Part shown: one piece after another, positions 52,605-63,046 of the stretch
Layout: every line of letters starts with the position of its first letter
Position numbering within the stretch: position 1 is the first letter of the stretch
Assembly (NCBI GenBank): GCA_002279065.1
Contig: NCKB01000006.1
Location: forward strand, 186,001 to 250,000
DNA length: 64,000 nucleotides
Direction of reading: 5' to 3'
DNA from: Lysobacterales bacterium 15-68-25
GTDB lineage: Bacteria; Pseudomonadota; Gammaproteobacteria; Xanthomonadales; Rhodanobacteraceae
Notes under the pieces: model-generated
Told to the model about the DNA's origin: nothing
The model's input: the letters and a program-made list of their open reading frames with translations, nothing else
Database searches by the model: none
Program-made: the position numbers and the translations under genes

Positions 52605-52617
52605 AACCATCGTGGTT
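52605..52617. promoter_or_regulatory. MqsA-type operator palindrome ahead of mqsR
   Basis: AACCA-TCG-TGGTT: perfect 5-base arms with a 3-base spacer. E. coli MqsA binds AACCT-N3-AGGTT palindromes, so spacing and AACC/GGTT core agree. It lies 9 bases before the toxin start. The rest of 52618-52832 is AT-rich and shows no gene. Confidence 0.75.
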
Positions 52618-52832
52618 AGTGAATGCTCGTGTCTGGACCGCTAGACCTTGTCGGCGTGACCAGATAGATCTTGAAAGTGTGAACTGTAGTGCAAGTTTTG
52701 GCAGGCATGGGAAGCTCCAGCACAGCATTGCAGCATTGCCAAGCAACAAGTTCGGCTAAAACCACTGCAAATGTAGCAAAATGTCATCAACACGCAGCCA
52801 TCGAGCAGGTCGACGACGAGCAAGGCGACCAT

Positions 52833-52851
52833 AACGGGGTCAAGTCCACTT
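52833..52851. repeat. Right-hand AACGGGGTCA element overlapping the lhr stop codon
   Basis: AACGGGGTCAAGTCCACTT ends at 52851; on the minus strand its first bases supply part of the TAA stop of the helicase gene (52852-52850). It marks the right edge of the island. Confidence 0.65.
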
Positions 52852-55800
52852 ACCGTGTCGCGCCTGCGCTCCTTGATCGGCTCGCGTCTCCGGTGGCCAC
52901 GCGATGAGCCGAAACCCGAACTCCTAACGTCTCCCGCCACCGCTGCTGCCTCTCCACATCCCCCTCCACCAACCACTGCACCTTGCCACTCACCCACGCG
53001 GCCACCGCCACGCCATCCTCGAACAGGATGCGCGTGCCGATCACCGCGGGAATACGGTCGCCGGCGAGCACGTTGCCGGTCAGGTTGAGGGGGTCGCAGC
53101 CGCTGATGACGACGAGTTCGCCTAGCGCTTCGCGGCGGGCAATGGATCGCAGGGCGGGGATGGCGTCGGGCAGGGCGAACTGTTCGCCGACCAGGCCGTC
53201 GATGAAGCGGCCGCCGCGGATCTCGCCGCGCGCTTCCAGCCGCTGGTAGACGTGGCGCAGTTCGCGCCAGCTCGGCAGCCAGGCGGCTTCGCGTTCCAGC
53301 AGTTTCCAGAACACCACGCCGTAGCGTTGCAGCAGGGTGCGGGCGACGTGCTCGACCTGTTCGCGGCGGTGCGCCTCGTCACTGGCCTCGCGCGGTGCGC
53401 GGGCGCGCACCAGCGCCCAGCGGCCGGCGTCTTCGAGGGCGCTCAGGCTGTGATGGCGCACGCGGCGATGGCGCGGGTTATCGCGCTTGGCGGCGGGCAG
53501 CAGCAGGGCGCGCAGGCCGGCGAAGCTGTCGGCGGTGACGCGGCCGGCGGCGACCAGCTCGCCCAGCGCGTCTTCCAGTTCGGTGCGCAGCAGTTGGGTG
53601 CTGGCCATCAGTTCGTCGAAGAACAGCGCGCCCTCGTCGCGTAGTGCATCGGCCACCGCCTGCGCGCGGGAGGACAGCGCGGGTGCTTCGGCCTCGTCGC
53701 GTTCGGCAACCGAGGCCCACACTCCCATCTGGCGTCGCGGCAGCAGCACGATGGGCGTGGCGCGCACCGGACCGCCGCCGCTGCCGCCGGGGCGCAGCCG
53801 GCTCCAGCCGATGCGGCCGGCGCGGCATTGCTCGTCCAGCCAGCGGCTGCCGTAGTCGTCGAGGCGGGCGGGCAGCAGCTCGGCTTCCCAGGCGCCGGCG
53901 GCGGCTTCGTAGCCCTCCAGTTGCGCCAGCACGGCGGGCAGCGCGTCCGGGCCGCTCATGCGCGTGGCCGGGGTGACGTGCTGCCAGTCGAACAGGAAGC
54001 GCAGGAAGTCGCGCCGGCTCACCGGGGCGATCTCGCGGCGCAGCCGGCCCAGCGTGTAGCGGTGGATGCGCGCCAGCAGGTGGCGCTCGCACCATTCGGT
54101 GGCCGGCGCGTCGGGGCTGAAGTGCCCCTGCATCACGTAGCCCTCGGACTGCAGGCGGATCAACGCCAGTTCGACGTCGCCGGTGTCCACGCCCAGCGCG
54201 GTGGCCAGCGGCGGCACCGGGGTCGGACCCAGGCCGCCGAGGCGGCCGCGCAGCAGTTCGCGCAGGGCGTCTTCGGGTGTCCAGGTTTGCGCGGCGTATT
54301 CGGCGGGGGCGTCGATGGCCGGTTGCCGCGCGGCGTGCGGATGGACCGCCTGCCACAGCGGCAGGCGTTCGGCGGCGACCCAGATAGCAGCGTCCCGCGT
54401 GAGGTTCAGGCGCGTGGCGCGATGCGCTTTCGCCAGCGCGCGCAGGTGCGCCTCCCAGCCGGCGTTGGCCGCGACTTCGGCCTCGGTGATGCCGCCGAGC
54501 ACGGTCAGCGCGTCGTGCATCTCGTCGGCGTCGCGCACCTGCGGCCAGGCTTCCTCGCGCACGGCGGCGATGGCGTCGGGATCGAGCCGGCCGAGGTCGT
54601 CGGCGTCTTCCACATCGCCCCAGCGGCGCGCCTGCACCGCCTGGGTGCGGCGTTCCTCCAGCGGCGCGTCGTCGAGGAAGGCGTAGGGCGCGGCGGTGAG
54701 CACCTCGCTGGCCAACGGACTGGGTGCGGCCAGGTCGCGCGCGATCACGGTGATGCGGCCTTCTTCCATGCCGCACAGCAGGGCGAGCAGGCCGTCGGTG
54801 TCCATCGCCTCGCGCAGGCAATCGTGCAGGGTCTGGTTCACCAGCGGGTGGTCGGGCACTTCGCGCTCGCCGACGATGTTCTCCAGGCAGGCGACTTGGT
54901 CGGGGAACACGGTGGCGAGCAGGTCCTCGCTCTTCATGCGCTGCAGCTGCGGCGGCACCTTCTTGCCGCCGGCGAAACGCGGCAGCGCCAGCGCGGTGAC
55001 CGCTGCCCAGCGCCAGCGCGTGGGGAACAGCGGCGCGTCCAGCAGCGCCTGGGTCAGCACGTGCTCGGCGCTGGACGAGTGCAGGTAATGCGCCACCTCG
55101 ATCAGCGGAAAGCTGTGGCTGGTGGACAGCGACAGCACGATGGCATCCTCGGTGGCCGCCGCCTGCAGCTCGAAGTTGAACTGGCGGCAGAAGCGCTTGC
55201 GCAGCGCCAGTCCCCAGGCGCGGTTGAGCCGGCTGCCGTAGGGCGTGTGGATCACCAGCTGGGTGCCGCCGGACTCGTCGAAGAAGCGCTCGAAGACGAT
55301 GGTGGACTGTGTGGGCAGTTCGCCCAGCGCGGCGCGGGCGCGGGCGAGGTAGTCGGCCAGCTGCTGCGCGGCGGATTCGTTTAAGCCGAGTGTTTTGCGC
55401 AGCCACGCCTTCGCCGCATCCACGCCGCCGGCGGCGAGTTGCGTGCCGATCTCCGCGCGCAGGCGCGACACGCCGAAGGACAGTTCGTCGCTGCGCCCCG
55501 GCGCCTCGCCCAGCCAGAACGGGATGTTCGGCGGTACGCCCTTGGCGTCCTCCACGCGCAGCTTGCCGGGCTCCACGCGCTGGATGCGGTAGCTGGTGTT
55601 GCCGAGCTGGAACACGTCGCCGGCCAGGCTCTCGATGGCGAAGTCCTCGTTGACGGTGCCGACGATGGTCGCCTGCGGCTCCAGCACCACCAGGTAATCG
55701 GCAGTGTCGGGAATGGTGCCGCCGGAGGTGACGGCGGTGAGCCGCGCGCCGCGCCGGCCGCGCAGCTGCTTGTGCACGGCGTCGCGGTGCAGGTAGGCGG

Positions 55801-57256
55801 CGCGCGCACCGCGGCGGGTGGTGAAGCCGTCGGCGAGCATGCGCACGATGGCGTCGAAGTCCTTGCGCGCGAGCGCGCGATACGGATGCGCGCGGCGCAC
55901 CAGCGCGTACAGCGCGTCCTCGTCCCACTCGGTGCAGGCGACCTCGGCGACGATCTGCTGCGCCAGCACGTCCAGCGGCTGCGGCGGCTGCACCAGAGTG
56001 TCCAGTTCGCCGCGACGCACGCAGTCGAGCAGGGCCGCGCATTCCACCAGGTCGTCACGCGAGGTGGCGAACAGCCGCGCCTTCGGCGTGCCGCCGACGG
56101 CATGACCGCTGCGCCCGGCGCGCTGCAGGAAGGCGGCGATCGAGCGCGGCGAGCCGAGCTGGCAGACCAGATCGACATCGCCGATGTCGATACCCAGTTC
56201 CAGCGAGGCGGTGGCGACCAGCGCGCGCAGCTCGCCGCGCTTGAGCCGCTGCTCGGCGTCCAGCCGCTGCTCGCGCGACAGGCTGCCGTGATGCGCGGCC
56301 ACCAGCTCCTTGCCCAACCGCTCGGACAGGTGCCGCGCGGCGCGCTCGGCCATCCGCCGCGTGTTGACGAAGATCAGCGTGGTGCGGTGCGCCTCGGCCA
56401 GCGCGGCGAGGCGGTCGTAGACCAGCGCCCAGGCGTCGTTGGACATCACCGCTTCCAGCGGCACCGGCGGCACCTCGATGGCGAGGTCGCGCGGGCGGTC
56501 GTGGCCGATGTCGACGATGGTGCAGGCGGGCGCGCCGGCGGTATCCGCTGCGTCGTCGTCGCCCAGCGACGCCAGCGCGGCGCGTTCGCCCTCGCCGACC
56601 AGGAAGCGCGCCACCGACTCGATCGGCTTCTGCGTGGCGGACAGGCCGATGCGCAGCAGCGGGCGCTGGCACAGCGCTTCCAACCGTTCCAGGCTCAGCG
56701 CCAGATGCGCGCCGCGCTTGCTGTCGGCCAGCGCGTGGATCTCGTCGACGATCACCTCGCGCACGTGCTTCAGCGCCTCGCGGCCGGAGGTCGAGCCGAG
56801 CAGGATGTAGAGCGACTCCGGCGTGGTGACCAGGATGTGCGGCGGGTGCTTGCGCATCAGGTTGCGCGCGGCCTGCGGCGTATCGCCGGTGCGCACCGCG
56901 GTGCGGATCGCCACCTCGGGCAGGCCGGCGGCCTCCAGCTCGGCGCGGATGCCTTCCAGCGGCGCTTCCAGGTTGACCTGGATGTCGTTCGACAGCGCCT
57001 TCAGCGGCGACACGTAGACCACCCGCGTCTCGTCCGGCAGCGTGCCGCCGTGTGCCACGCCCTCGCGCACCAGCGCGTCGATGGCGGCGAGGAAGGCGGT
57101 CAGCGTCTTGCCCGAACCGGTGGGCGCCGCGACCAGGGTGTGCTCGCCGCGGCGGATCGCCGGCCACGCCGCCGCCTGCGCCGCGGTGGGCGCGTCGAAG
57201 CGGCCGCGGAACCAGGCCGCGACGGCGGGGTGGAAGTCGGCGAGCAGGGTGTCCAT
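52850..57256 (-). CDS. lhr: Lhr-family ATP-dependent helicase
   Basis: 1468 residues from ATG 57256, the usual size of long Lhr proteins. Superfamily 2 motifs: [104 protein letters not shown], and [20 protein letters not shown]. The Lhr-specific winged-helix and C-terminal region follow over the last 900 residues. Lhr acts in DNA repair. The last dozen residues ([16 protein letters not shown]) read like non-native sequence continuing into the island element, so the natural end may have been replaced. Confidence 0.92.
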   Translation of the reverse strand: MDTLLADFHPAVAAWFRGRFDAPTAAQAAAWPAIRRGEHTLVAAPTGSGKTLTAFLAAIDALVREGVAHGGTLPDETRVVYVSPLKALSNDIQVNLEAPLEGIRAELEAAGLPEVAIRTAVRTGDTPQAARNLMRKHPPHILVTTPESLYILLGSTSGREALKHVREVIVDEIHALADSKRGAHLALSLERLEALCQRPLLRIGLSATQKPIESVARFLVGEGERAALASLGDDDAADTAGAPACTIVDIGHDRPRDLAIEVPPVPLEAVMSNDAWALVYDRLAALAEAHRTTLIFVNTRRMAERAARHLSERLGKELVAAHHGSLSREQRLDAEQRLKRGELRALVATASLELGIDIGDVDLVCQLGSPRSIAAFLQRAGRSGHAVGGTPKARLFATSRDDLVECAALLDCVRRGELDTLVQPPQPLDVLAQQIVAEVACTEWDEDALYALVRRAHPYRALARKDFDAIVRMLADGFTTRRGARAAYLHRDAVHKQLRGRRGARLTAVTSGGTIPDTADYLVVLEPQATIVGTVNEDFAIESLAGDVFQLGNTSYRIQRVEPGKLRVEDAKGVPPNIPFWLGEAPGRSDELSFGVSRLRAEIGTQLAAGGVDAAKAWLRKTLGLNESAAQQLADYLARARAALGELPTQSTIVFERFFDESGGTQLVIHTPYGSRLNRAWGLALRKRFCRQFNFELQAAATEDAIVLSLSTSHSFPLIEVAHYLHSSSAEHVLTQALLDAPLFPTRWRWAAVTALALPRFAGGKKVPPQLQRMKSEDLLATVFPDQVACLENIVGEREVPDHPLVNQTLHDCLREAMDTDGLLALLCGMEEGRITVIARDLAAPSPLASEVLTAAPYAFLDDAPLEERRTQAVQARRWGDVEDADDLGRLDPDAIAAVREEAWPQVRDADEMHDALTVLGGITEAEVAANAGWEAHLRALAKAHRATRLNLTRDAAIWVAAERLPLWQAVHPHAARQPAIDAPAEYAAQTWTPEDALRELLRGRLGGLGPTPVPPLATALGVDTGDVELALIRLQSEGYVMQGHFSPDAPATEWCERHLLARIHRYTLGRLRREIAPVSRRDFLRFLFDWQHVTPATRMSGPDALPAVLAQLEGYEAAAGAWEAELLPARLDDYGSRWLDEQCRAGRIGWSRLRPGGSGGGPVRATPIVLLPRRQMGVWASVAERDEAEAPALSSRAQAVADALRDEGALFFDELMASTQLLRTELEDALGELVAAGRVTADSFAGLRALLLPAAKRDNPRHRRVRHHSLSALEDAGRWALVRARAPREASDEAHRREQVEHVARTLLQRYGVVFWKLLEREAAWLPSWRELRHVYQRLEARGEIRGGRFIDGLVGEQFALPDAIPALRSIARREALGELVVISGCDPLNLTGNVLAGDRIPAVIGTRILFEDGVAVAAWVSGKVQWLVEGDVERQQRWRETLGVRVSAHRVATGDASRSRSAGATR

Positions 57257-57440
57257 GTCCGGCCTCGGCCCGGTGGCGGGAGCGGCGGGCGTCACCCGCC
57301 AGATATGGGGCAAGGCGGGCAGCGTGGCAAGCGGCGGTCGCGCGGCCTGCGACGCAACCGCCTTGTGCTTGCGACGCGCTTTGCACATGCTCGGCGGGTA
57401 TCCGCGCCCCGTCCCCTTACCTGCCTCAAGGAGGAACTCC

Positions 57441-59705
57441 ATGGCCTTCCGTCCGCGCCTGCTGCGCACCCTGCTCACCGCCGGCATCGCCGCCTCGCTG
57501 GCCGGATTGGCCGGTACCGTCGTCGCCGCCGAGGCTGCCGTCGCCCGGCCGTGGATGAACGCTTCGCTGTCCCCCGACCAGCGCGCCGACCTGCTGGTGA
57601 AGGCGATGACCCAGGACGAGAAGTTCCGGCTGATCCGCAGCGAGTACGGCGCGGACTTCGAGGGCAAGCACAACAAGCCGGCCGGTTCGCTGGGCACGGC
57701 CGGCTTCATCCCGGCGATGCCGCGGCTGGGCCTGCCGGCGATCCACGAGACCGATGCCGGCCAGGGCGTGGCGCGGCCGCTGCTGTTCGGCGACGGCGAC
57801 ACCGCGCTGCCGGCCGGCGTGGCGGTGGCCGCCAGCTTCAACCCCAAGGTGGCCTTCGCCGGCGGCGCGATGATCGGCCGCGAGGCGCACCGCATGGGCT
57901 TTGGCGTGCTGCTGGCCGGCGGCGTGAACCTGCTGCGCGACCCGCGCAACGGCCGCAACTTCGAATACGCCGGCGAGGACCCGCTGCTGGCAGGCAGCAT
58001 CGTCGGTGCGGCGATCCGCGGCATCCAGAGCGAGCACGAGGTGTCCACCGTCAAGCACTACGCGATGAACGACCTGGAGACCGCCCGCAACACGCTCAGC
58101 GCCAACATCGACCAGACCGCTGCGCGCGAATCCGACCTGCTCGCCTTCGAGATCGCCATCGCCGACGGCCAGCCGGGCTCGGTGATGTGCTCGTACAACC
58201 GCGTCAACAGCGTCTATGCCTGCGAGAACGACTGGCTGCTCAACCAGGTGCTCAAGCGCGACTGGAAGTACCCGGGCTTCGTGATGTCCGACTGGGGCGC
58301 GGTGCACAGCGCGGCGAAGTCGGCGCTGGCCGGGCTGGACCAGGAGTCCGCCGGCGAGCGCTTCGACAAGGAGGTGTACTTCGACCAGCCGCTGCGCGAG
58401 GCGGTGGCCAAGGGCGAGGTGCCGCAGTCGCGCATCGACGACATGGTCCACCGCATCCTGCGCAGCTTCTTCGCGGTGGGCGCGTTCGAGCACCCGGCGA
58501 AGGTGGCGCCGATCGACTACACCGCCGACGCGAAGGTGTCGCAGCGCGCCGCCGAGGAAGGCATCGTGCTGCTGCGCAACCAGCACGACGCGCTGCCGCT
58601 GGGCGGCGCGGTGGGCCAGGTCGCCATCATCGGCAGCCACGCCGACGTGGGCGTGACCACCGGCGGCGGCTCGTCCGGGGTGAAGCCGCGCGGAGGCAGC
58701 CCGGTCACCGGCGTGGCGCCGACCACCTGGCCGGGACCGAAGGTGTACCAGCGCTCCTCGCCGATGCAGGCGATCGCGAAGCGCAACGGTGGCAAGGTGG
58801 CCTACGCTAGCGGCGAGGACATCGCCGCGGCGGCGAAGCTGGCGGCGCAGTCGAAGGTCGCCATCGTGTTCGCCGAGCAGTGGACCGCCGAGTCGTTCGA
58901 CGTGCCGACGATGGACCTGCCGGGCAATCAGGATGCGCTGATCGCCGCGGTGGCCAGGGCCAACCCGCACACCATCGTGGTGCTGGAAACCAACGGCCCG
59001 GTGAAGATGCCGTGGCTGGACCAGGTCGACGGCGTGCTGGAGGCCTGGTACCCCGGCGCCAACGGTGGCGAGGCGATCGCCCGCGTGCTGTTCGGCGAGG
59101 TCGGGGCGTCCGGCCACCTGCCGATGACCTGGCCGAAGGATGAATCGCAGCTGCTCCGCCCGGCCATCCCCGGCGCCGGCCTGGCGGCGATCGGCATCCC
59201 GCCGCAGGGCGAGCCGCAGCAGGACATCGACTACAACATCGAGGGCGCCGACGTCGGCTACCGCTGGTTCCAGAAGAAGGGCCTGCAGCCGCTGTTCCCG
59301 TTCGGCTTTGGCCTCGGCTACACCACGTTCGACTACGGCACGCCGGTGCTGGAGCAGCACGACGGGCAGATCACCGTCCGTCTGCGCATCACCAATACCG
59401 GCAAGCGCGAGGGCGTGGCCGTGCCGCAGCTCTACGTGGCACCCCCGCAGGGCGACACCACCCGGCGGCTGGCCGGCTGGCAGCGGGTGGACCTCAAGCC
59501 CGGCCAGAGCCGCGAGGTACGCATCGTCGCCAGCCCGGTGCGGCTGGCCCGCTACGACGCGGCGAAGCACGGCTGGGTGCGCGACGCCGGTCGCTACCGC
59601 TTCGAGCTGGGCACGGACGCCACGACGATGCTGAAGGCCGACCTGGCGCTGGGCCTGCCCGCCGCCACCTGCACCCTGGAGGCCTGCACGCCCGTCGCGC
59701 ACTGA
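57441..59705 (+). CDS. GH3 beta-glucosidase (exported)
   Basis: 754 residues from ATG 57441, with a perfect AAGGAGG site. Signal peptide [28 protein letters not shown]3 features: [63 protein letters not shown], and the nucleophile Asp284 in [12 protein letters not shown]. The C-terminal domain ([12 protein letters not shown] ... VPQLYVAPP) is fibronectin-like. It releases glucose or other sugars from beta-glucosides in the periplasm or outside, feeding the Entner-Doudoroff enzymes elsewhere in the window. It is divergent from lhr. Confidence 0.95.
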   Translation: MAFRPRLLRTLLTAGIAASLAGLAGTVVAAEAAVARPWMNASLSPDQRADLLVKAMTQDEKFRLIRSEYGADFEGKHNKPAGSLGTAGFIPAMPRLGLPAIHETDAGQGVARPLLFGDGDTALPAGVAVAASFNPKVAFAGGAMIGREAHRMGFGVLLAGGVNLLRDPRNGRNFEYAGEDPLLAGSIVGAAIRGIQSEHEVSTVKHYAMNDLETARNTLSANIDQTAARESDLLAFEIAIADGQPGSVMCSYNRVNSVYACENDWLLNQVLKRDWKYPGFVMSDWGAVHSAAKSALAGLDQESAGERFDKEVYFDQPLREAVAKGEVPQSRIDDMVHRILRSFFAVGAFEHPAKVAPIDYTADAKVSQRAAEEGIVLLRNQHDALPLGGAVGQVAIIGSHADVGVTTGGGSSGVKPRGGSPVTGVAPTTWPGPKVYQRSSPMQAIAKRNGGKVAYASGEDIAAAAKLAAQSKVAIVFAEQWTAESFDVPTMDLPGNQDALIAAVARANPHTIVVLETNGPVKMPWLDQVDGVLEAWYPGANGGEAIARVLFGEVGASGHLPMTWPKDESQLLRPAIPGAGLAAIGIPPQGEPQQDIDYNIEGADVGYRWFQKKGLQPLFPFGFGLGYTTFDYGTPVLEQHDGQITVRLRITNTGKREGVAVPQLYVAPPQGDTTRRLAGWQRVDLKPGQSREVRIVASPVRLARYDAAKHGWVRDAGRYRFELGTDATTMLKADLALGLPAATCTLEACTPVAH

Positions 59706-59724
59706 CGGGCCCACGTCGGGCAGG

Positions 59725-59815
59725 ACCGCGCTTGCGGGCGATGCTTTGTTGCTCCTTTTCCTTCGATGGAGATCAGGAGCAGGAGCATCGCCCGCGAGCG
59801 GGCTCCTACGGCGTC
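59725..59815. repeat. REP/REPIN element (GTAGGAGCCCGC type)
   Basis: Two inverted units face each other: GCTTGCGGGCGATGCT at about 59731 and AGCATCGCCCGCGAGCGGG at about 59785, the latter running into GCTCCTAC. This matches GTAGGAGCCCGCTCGCGGGCGATGCT-type REPs. The element lies downstream of the beta-glucosidase gene. Confidence 0.75.
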
Positions 59816-59859
59816 GGCAGCAAGGCCGGGGTCTTTCCGGGAACCACGCCCGCGGTGGT

Positions 59860-60102
59860 TCAGCGCCGGCCGCGGATCGCCCGCACCAGCCAGCCCATCG
59901 CCAGCAACCCCAGCACCAGCCCGATGCCGGCGCCCCACAGCGCGCCGGTGGCGCCGCCGATCAGCCAGCCGAGGCCGAAGCCGGCGAGGAACAACAGGGG
60001 AATCGGCAGGCAGCCTATGGATCGTCTCCAGTCCTTCGGGGGCGGACAGTGTGCCCCAGCCGAGCCGGCATCTTCAGGGGCCCCCAGGGATGGTGCCGTC
60101 AC
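59860..60102 (-). CDS. Small two-helix membrane protein with glycine-zipper
   Basis: 80 residues: MTAPSLGAPEDAGSAGAHC start, a basic turn (PPKDWRRS), then helices IPLLFLAGFGLGWLIGGATG and ALWGAGIGLVLGLLAMGWLVR with many GxxxG spacings, and a basic end. No family recognised. The coding character is fair, but the gene is short. Confidence 0.5.
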   Translation of the reverse strand: MTAPSLGAPEDAGSAGAHCPPPKDWRRSIGCLPIPLLFLAGFGLGWLIGGATGALWGAGIGLVLGLLAMGWLVRAIRGRR

Positions 60103-60216
60103 GCCGCGAGGCCTCGGGAAGCGGGTGAAGGTCCGATTTCGTCAGGATTTTTCCAGTCCCATGCCCTACAAGGCGGCTAATCTTCGCGGGCTTTGACGAT
60201 GAACAGAGAGCACGCC

Positions 60217-60783
60217 ATGAGAAATGCGATTCTCCGCGCACTGGTCCTGATGGCGGCACTGGCGTGCTCGTCTCATGCCGTCGCCATGTCGACTGCGGCC
60301 TGCACTGCGACGAAGCCGGCGCACTGCACGAGCGTCAACCCTCTGGTCTGGTCGGTGACGTTCAGGCAACGAATCGGCCATTTCCTCGGCGACGCCAAAG
60401 TCAGCTACTTTCAGGCAGATCGGCCGCTGGCATCCCAAGCCCTGCTCGGACTCGGGGGTCCACCCGATCCCCCGGTAGCGCTGGGCGGTGGACGCTATCT
60501 TTTTTCGGCCTGCCCGCCGCATGACTGCGGCGGCAATGCGGCCGCGACGATCCTGGATGGGAGCGGGCGAGTCCTGGCGGTGGGCTTCTCAAGCTTCCAC
60601 TGCAGCGACGGCTGCGAGAGCGAGCGCTATGTCGACCTATATGTCCGCGGTCCGCAGGCGGATGCATCCCTGGTCGCTGCCCTGAAGGCATGGGCAACGG
60701 GACCGAGGGTGCGATCGCTGCTGGCCGATCCCGGCGTGGACGAGGCCCTAGGCGAACGCACGGCCATCCATCTGCTCCGCTAG
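60217..60783 (+). CDS. Ivy-type periplasmic lysozyme inhibitor
   Basis: 188 residues from ATG 60217 (AGAGAG before it). Signal peptide NAILRALVLMAALACSSHAVA. The key sequence GGGRYLFSACPPHDCGGNAAATILDGSGRVLAVGF parallels Ivy of E. coli (YQVMSACKPHDCGSQRIAVMWS), in which the CKPHDC loop with its His plugs the lysozyme active site; here C99-PPHD-C104 is present. C-terminal part longer than Ivy. It would protect peptidoglycan from c-type lysozymes. In-frame earlier starts (60193, 60199) are less well placed. Confidence 0.7.
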   Translation: MRNAILRALVLMAALACSSHAVAMSTAACTATKPAHCTSVNPLVWSVTFRQRIGHFLGDAKVSYFQADRPLASQALLGLGGPPDPPVALGGGRYLFSACPPHDCGGNAAATILDGSGRVLAVGFSSFHCSDGCESERYVDLYVRGPQADASLVAALKAWATGPRVRSLLADPGVDEALGERTAIHLLR

Positions 60784-60863
60784 CTAGCGGGCCGCGGCCT
60801 TGGCGCAACGCGGTTACTCGTAGCATCATCTGATCTTTGTGCATGTCGCTGGGGGAGCCATCC

Positions 60864-61739
60864 ATGGACGCGGCCACGTGCCCGCAACCGCCCTACGCCC
60901 ACGCGCCGGAAGGCGCCCGCGACGAGCAGCGGCTGCCCGACGGCCAGGTGCTGGTGCGTCGCCGCTGGGCGGTGCCCGGCGCGGACCGCGCGGTGCTGCT
61001 GGTGCATGGGCTGGGCGAACACAGTGGGCGCTATCGCCACGTCGCCGCCTGGTTCAACGCGCGCGGCTACGACGTGATGGCCTACGACCAGCGCGGACAC
61101 GGCCTCACGCCCGGGCCGCGCGGCGTGCTGTCCCATCCGGACGACCTGCTCGCCGACCTTGCCGCGGTGTACGCCGACTACGCCGGCGCCGCACCGGCGC
61201 TGCCGCTGTTGCTGGGCCACAGCATGGGCGGCCTGGTCGCCGCGCGCGCCGTGCTCGACGGGCGGGTGACGCCGGCCGCGCTGGTGCTCTCCTCGCCTGC
61301 GTTCCGCAGCCACGAGGCGCCATGGCTGCAGTCCCTCGCCGCGGTGCTGGCGCGCACGGTGCCCAACCTGCCGCTGCGCACCGGGCTGGCGCTGGACCAC
61401 CTGTCGCACGATGCGGCGGTGGTGGCGGCCTACCGCGACGATCCGTTGTGCAGCGGGCGCATCACGCCCCGCATGGCGGATTTCATCTTCCGAGCGGGTC
61501 CGACTTGCATCGCCGATGCCCCGCGGTTGCCGGTGCCGACCCTGCTGCTCGCCGCCGGCGCCGACCGGCTGGTCGATCCGGCCGGCAGCCGCGAGTTCGC
61601 GTCGGCGGCATGGTCGTCGCCGCACCTCACCACGCGGCACTTCGACACGCTCTACCACGAGCTGTTCAACGAGTCTGAACCCGGTCGCGGCCAGGTGATG
61701 AAGCAGCTGGGCGACTGGCTGATGCGCCTGCCGGGCTGA
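60864..61739 (+). CDS. Alpha/beta hydrolase, lysophospholipase/monoacylglycerol-lipase-like
   Basis: 291 residues from ATG 60864 (GGGGAG 8 bases upstream). Oxyanion motif LLVHGLGEHSGRYRHVAAWFNARGYDVMAYDQRGHGLTPGPRG; nucleophile Ser120 in LLGHSMGGLVAAR; Asp234 in LLAAGADRLVDPAG; His265 in FDTLYHELFNE. These match PldB/MGL-type lipases. No signal peptide, so it acts in the cytosol on monoacylglycerols or lysolipids. alkB starts 47 bases later in the same orientation. Confidence 0.9.
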   Translation: MDAATCPQPPYAHAPEGARDEQRLPDGQVLVRRRWAVPGADRAVLLVHGLGEHSGRYRHVAAWFNARGYDVMAYDQRGHGLTPGPRGVLSHPDDLLADLAAVYADYAGAAPALPLLLGHSMGGLVAARAVLDGRVTPAALVLSSPAFRSHEAPWLQSLAAVLARTVPNLPLRTGLALDHLSHDAAVVAAYRDDPLCSGRITPRMADFIFRAGPTCIADAPRLPVPTLLLAAGADRLVDPAGSREFASAAWSSPHLTTRHFDTLYHELFNESEPGRGQVMKQLGDWLMRLPG

Positions 61740-61786
61740 ACGGACCCAAGGTGACAGTCCGGACGCGCGGGCATAGGCTGACCCCC

Positions 61787-62851
61787 ATGCGCCCCCGCGA
61801 TCTCGGCTTCCTGCTGGCATTCACCACCGCGTGGCTTCCCGCCGGCGGCCTCGAGCTCGCGCGCCTGGGCCTGCCGCTGGACCTCGCCGCGTGGTTCCCG
61901 GTGGTGTTCATCTTCGGCGTGGTGCCGTGGATCGACGCGGCCTGCGGCCTCGACACGCATAACCCGGCGGACGTCGACGACGGGCATCGGCTGGAGGACA
62001 GCCGCTATTTCCGCGCGCTCACCGCGCTGGTGGTGCCGGTGTGGCTGGGCCTGCTGGGCTGGTGCGCGTGGCAGTTCGCGCAGCAGCCGTTCGGCCCGGC
62101 CGGCCAGCTCGGCTGGCTGGTGTCCACCGGGGTCATCGGCGGCGTGCTGGCGATCAACCCGGCGCACGAGCTGATCCACAAGTCCACGCGCTGGGAACCG
62201 CTGCTCGGCGGCGTGCTGCTGACCAGCGTGGGCTATCCGGGCTTCAAGGTGGAGCACGTGCGCGGGCATCACCTGCACGTGGCCACGCCGGAGGATTCCT
62301 CCAGCGCCCGGCTCGACGAATCGGTATACGCCTTCGTGCCCCGCGCGCTGTGGCGCAACGTGCGCAACGCCTGGCGGCTGGAGGCGCAGCGGCTGCGCGC
62401 GCGTGGGCACTCGCCGTGGAGCGCGCGCAACGAGATGGTGCGCTGGTACGCGCTGTGGCTGCTGTTCATGGCGGCGTTCGCCGCGACGGGCGGCGTGCGC
62501 GCGCTGGGCTTCTTCCTGCTGCAGGGCGTGATCGCCGCGGCCACGCTGGAAGTGATCAACTACGTGGAGCACTACGGACTGGAGCGGCGCGAAGTCGCAC
62601 CCGGCCGCTACGAGCGGGTCACCCACCACCACTCGTGGAACGCACCGCAGCGCTACACCAACTGGCTGCTGTTCAACCTGCAGCGCCATTCCGACCACCA
62701 CGCCGTCGCGCGCCGCCGCTACCAGGCGCTGCGCCACCACGACGACAGCCCGCAGCTGCCGGCCGGCTACGCCACGATGTTCGTGCTGGCACTGGCACCA
62801 CCGCTGTGGCGCAAGGTGATGAATCCGCGGGCGCTCGCCTGCCGGCATTGA
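61787..62851 (+). CDS. alkB: AlkB-type alkane 1-monooxygenase
   Basis: 354 residues from ATG 61787. Six hydrophobic segments and the di-iron histidine boxes: HELIHK, EHVRGHHLHVATPEDSSSARLDES, NYVEHYGLERR, and LQRHSDHHA. This combination (HExxHK, EHxxGHH, NYxEHYGL, LQRHSDHH) is diagnostic of AlkB and separates it from acyl-lipid desaturases. It hydroxylates medium-chain alkanes at the terminal carbon, needing rubredoxin and its reductase, neither of which is next to it. A GTG at 61751 is an alternative start. Confidence 0.9.
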   Translation: MRPRDLGFLLAFTTAWLPAGGLELARLGLPLDLAAWFPVVFIFGVVPWIDAACGLDTHNPADVDDGHRLEDSRYFRALTALVVPVWLGLLGWCAWQFAQQPFGPAGQLGWLVSTGVIGGVLAINPAHELIHKSTRWEPLLGGVLLTSVGYPGFKVEHVRGHHLHVATPEDSSSARLDESVYAFVPRALWRNVRNAWRLEAQRLRARGHSPWSARNEMVRWYALWLLFMAAFAATGGVRALGFFLLQGVIAAATLEVINYVEHYGLERREVAPGRYERVTHHHSWNAPQRYTNWLLFNLQRHSDHHAVARRRYQALRHHDDSPQLPAGYATMFVLALAPPLWRKVMNPRALACRH

Positions 62852-62979
62852 TCCGGTCCGCGAGCAATCAAGCACAAAACCGGGCGGGAATCTTCCATAC
62901 CTCTCCCGGACCGGCCGCCACGATGGCAGGTCAAGCGGGCAGTCCACCGGAGCGTGGCGCGGTGGCTTGTCGCAGGGCC

Positions 62980-62993
62980 CTGATCCAGATCAG
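62980..62993 (+). promoter_or_regulatory. FNR/Anr-type box upstream of ccoN
   Basis: CTGATCCAGATCAG keeps the TGAT-N4-ATCA core of the FNR consensus, centred about 60 bases before the ccoN start codon. cbb3 oxidases are classic Anr/FNR targets. The remainder of 62852-63046 shows no gene. Confidence 0.75.
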
Positions 62994-63046
62994 CGATCCG
63001 GGCGAAACCTGCCATGACACTCTCGCCACTTTTCCGGGGGCAAGAC

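Noticed and set aside
52641-52997. Minus-strand frame of 118 codons next to the lhr end
   Set aside because: It crosses the repeat element and overlaps lhr out of frame; no family features beyond a chance Cys-rich stretch.
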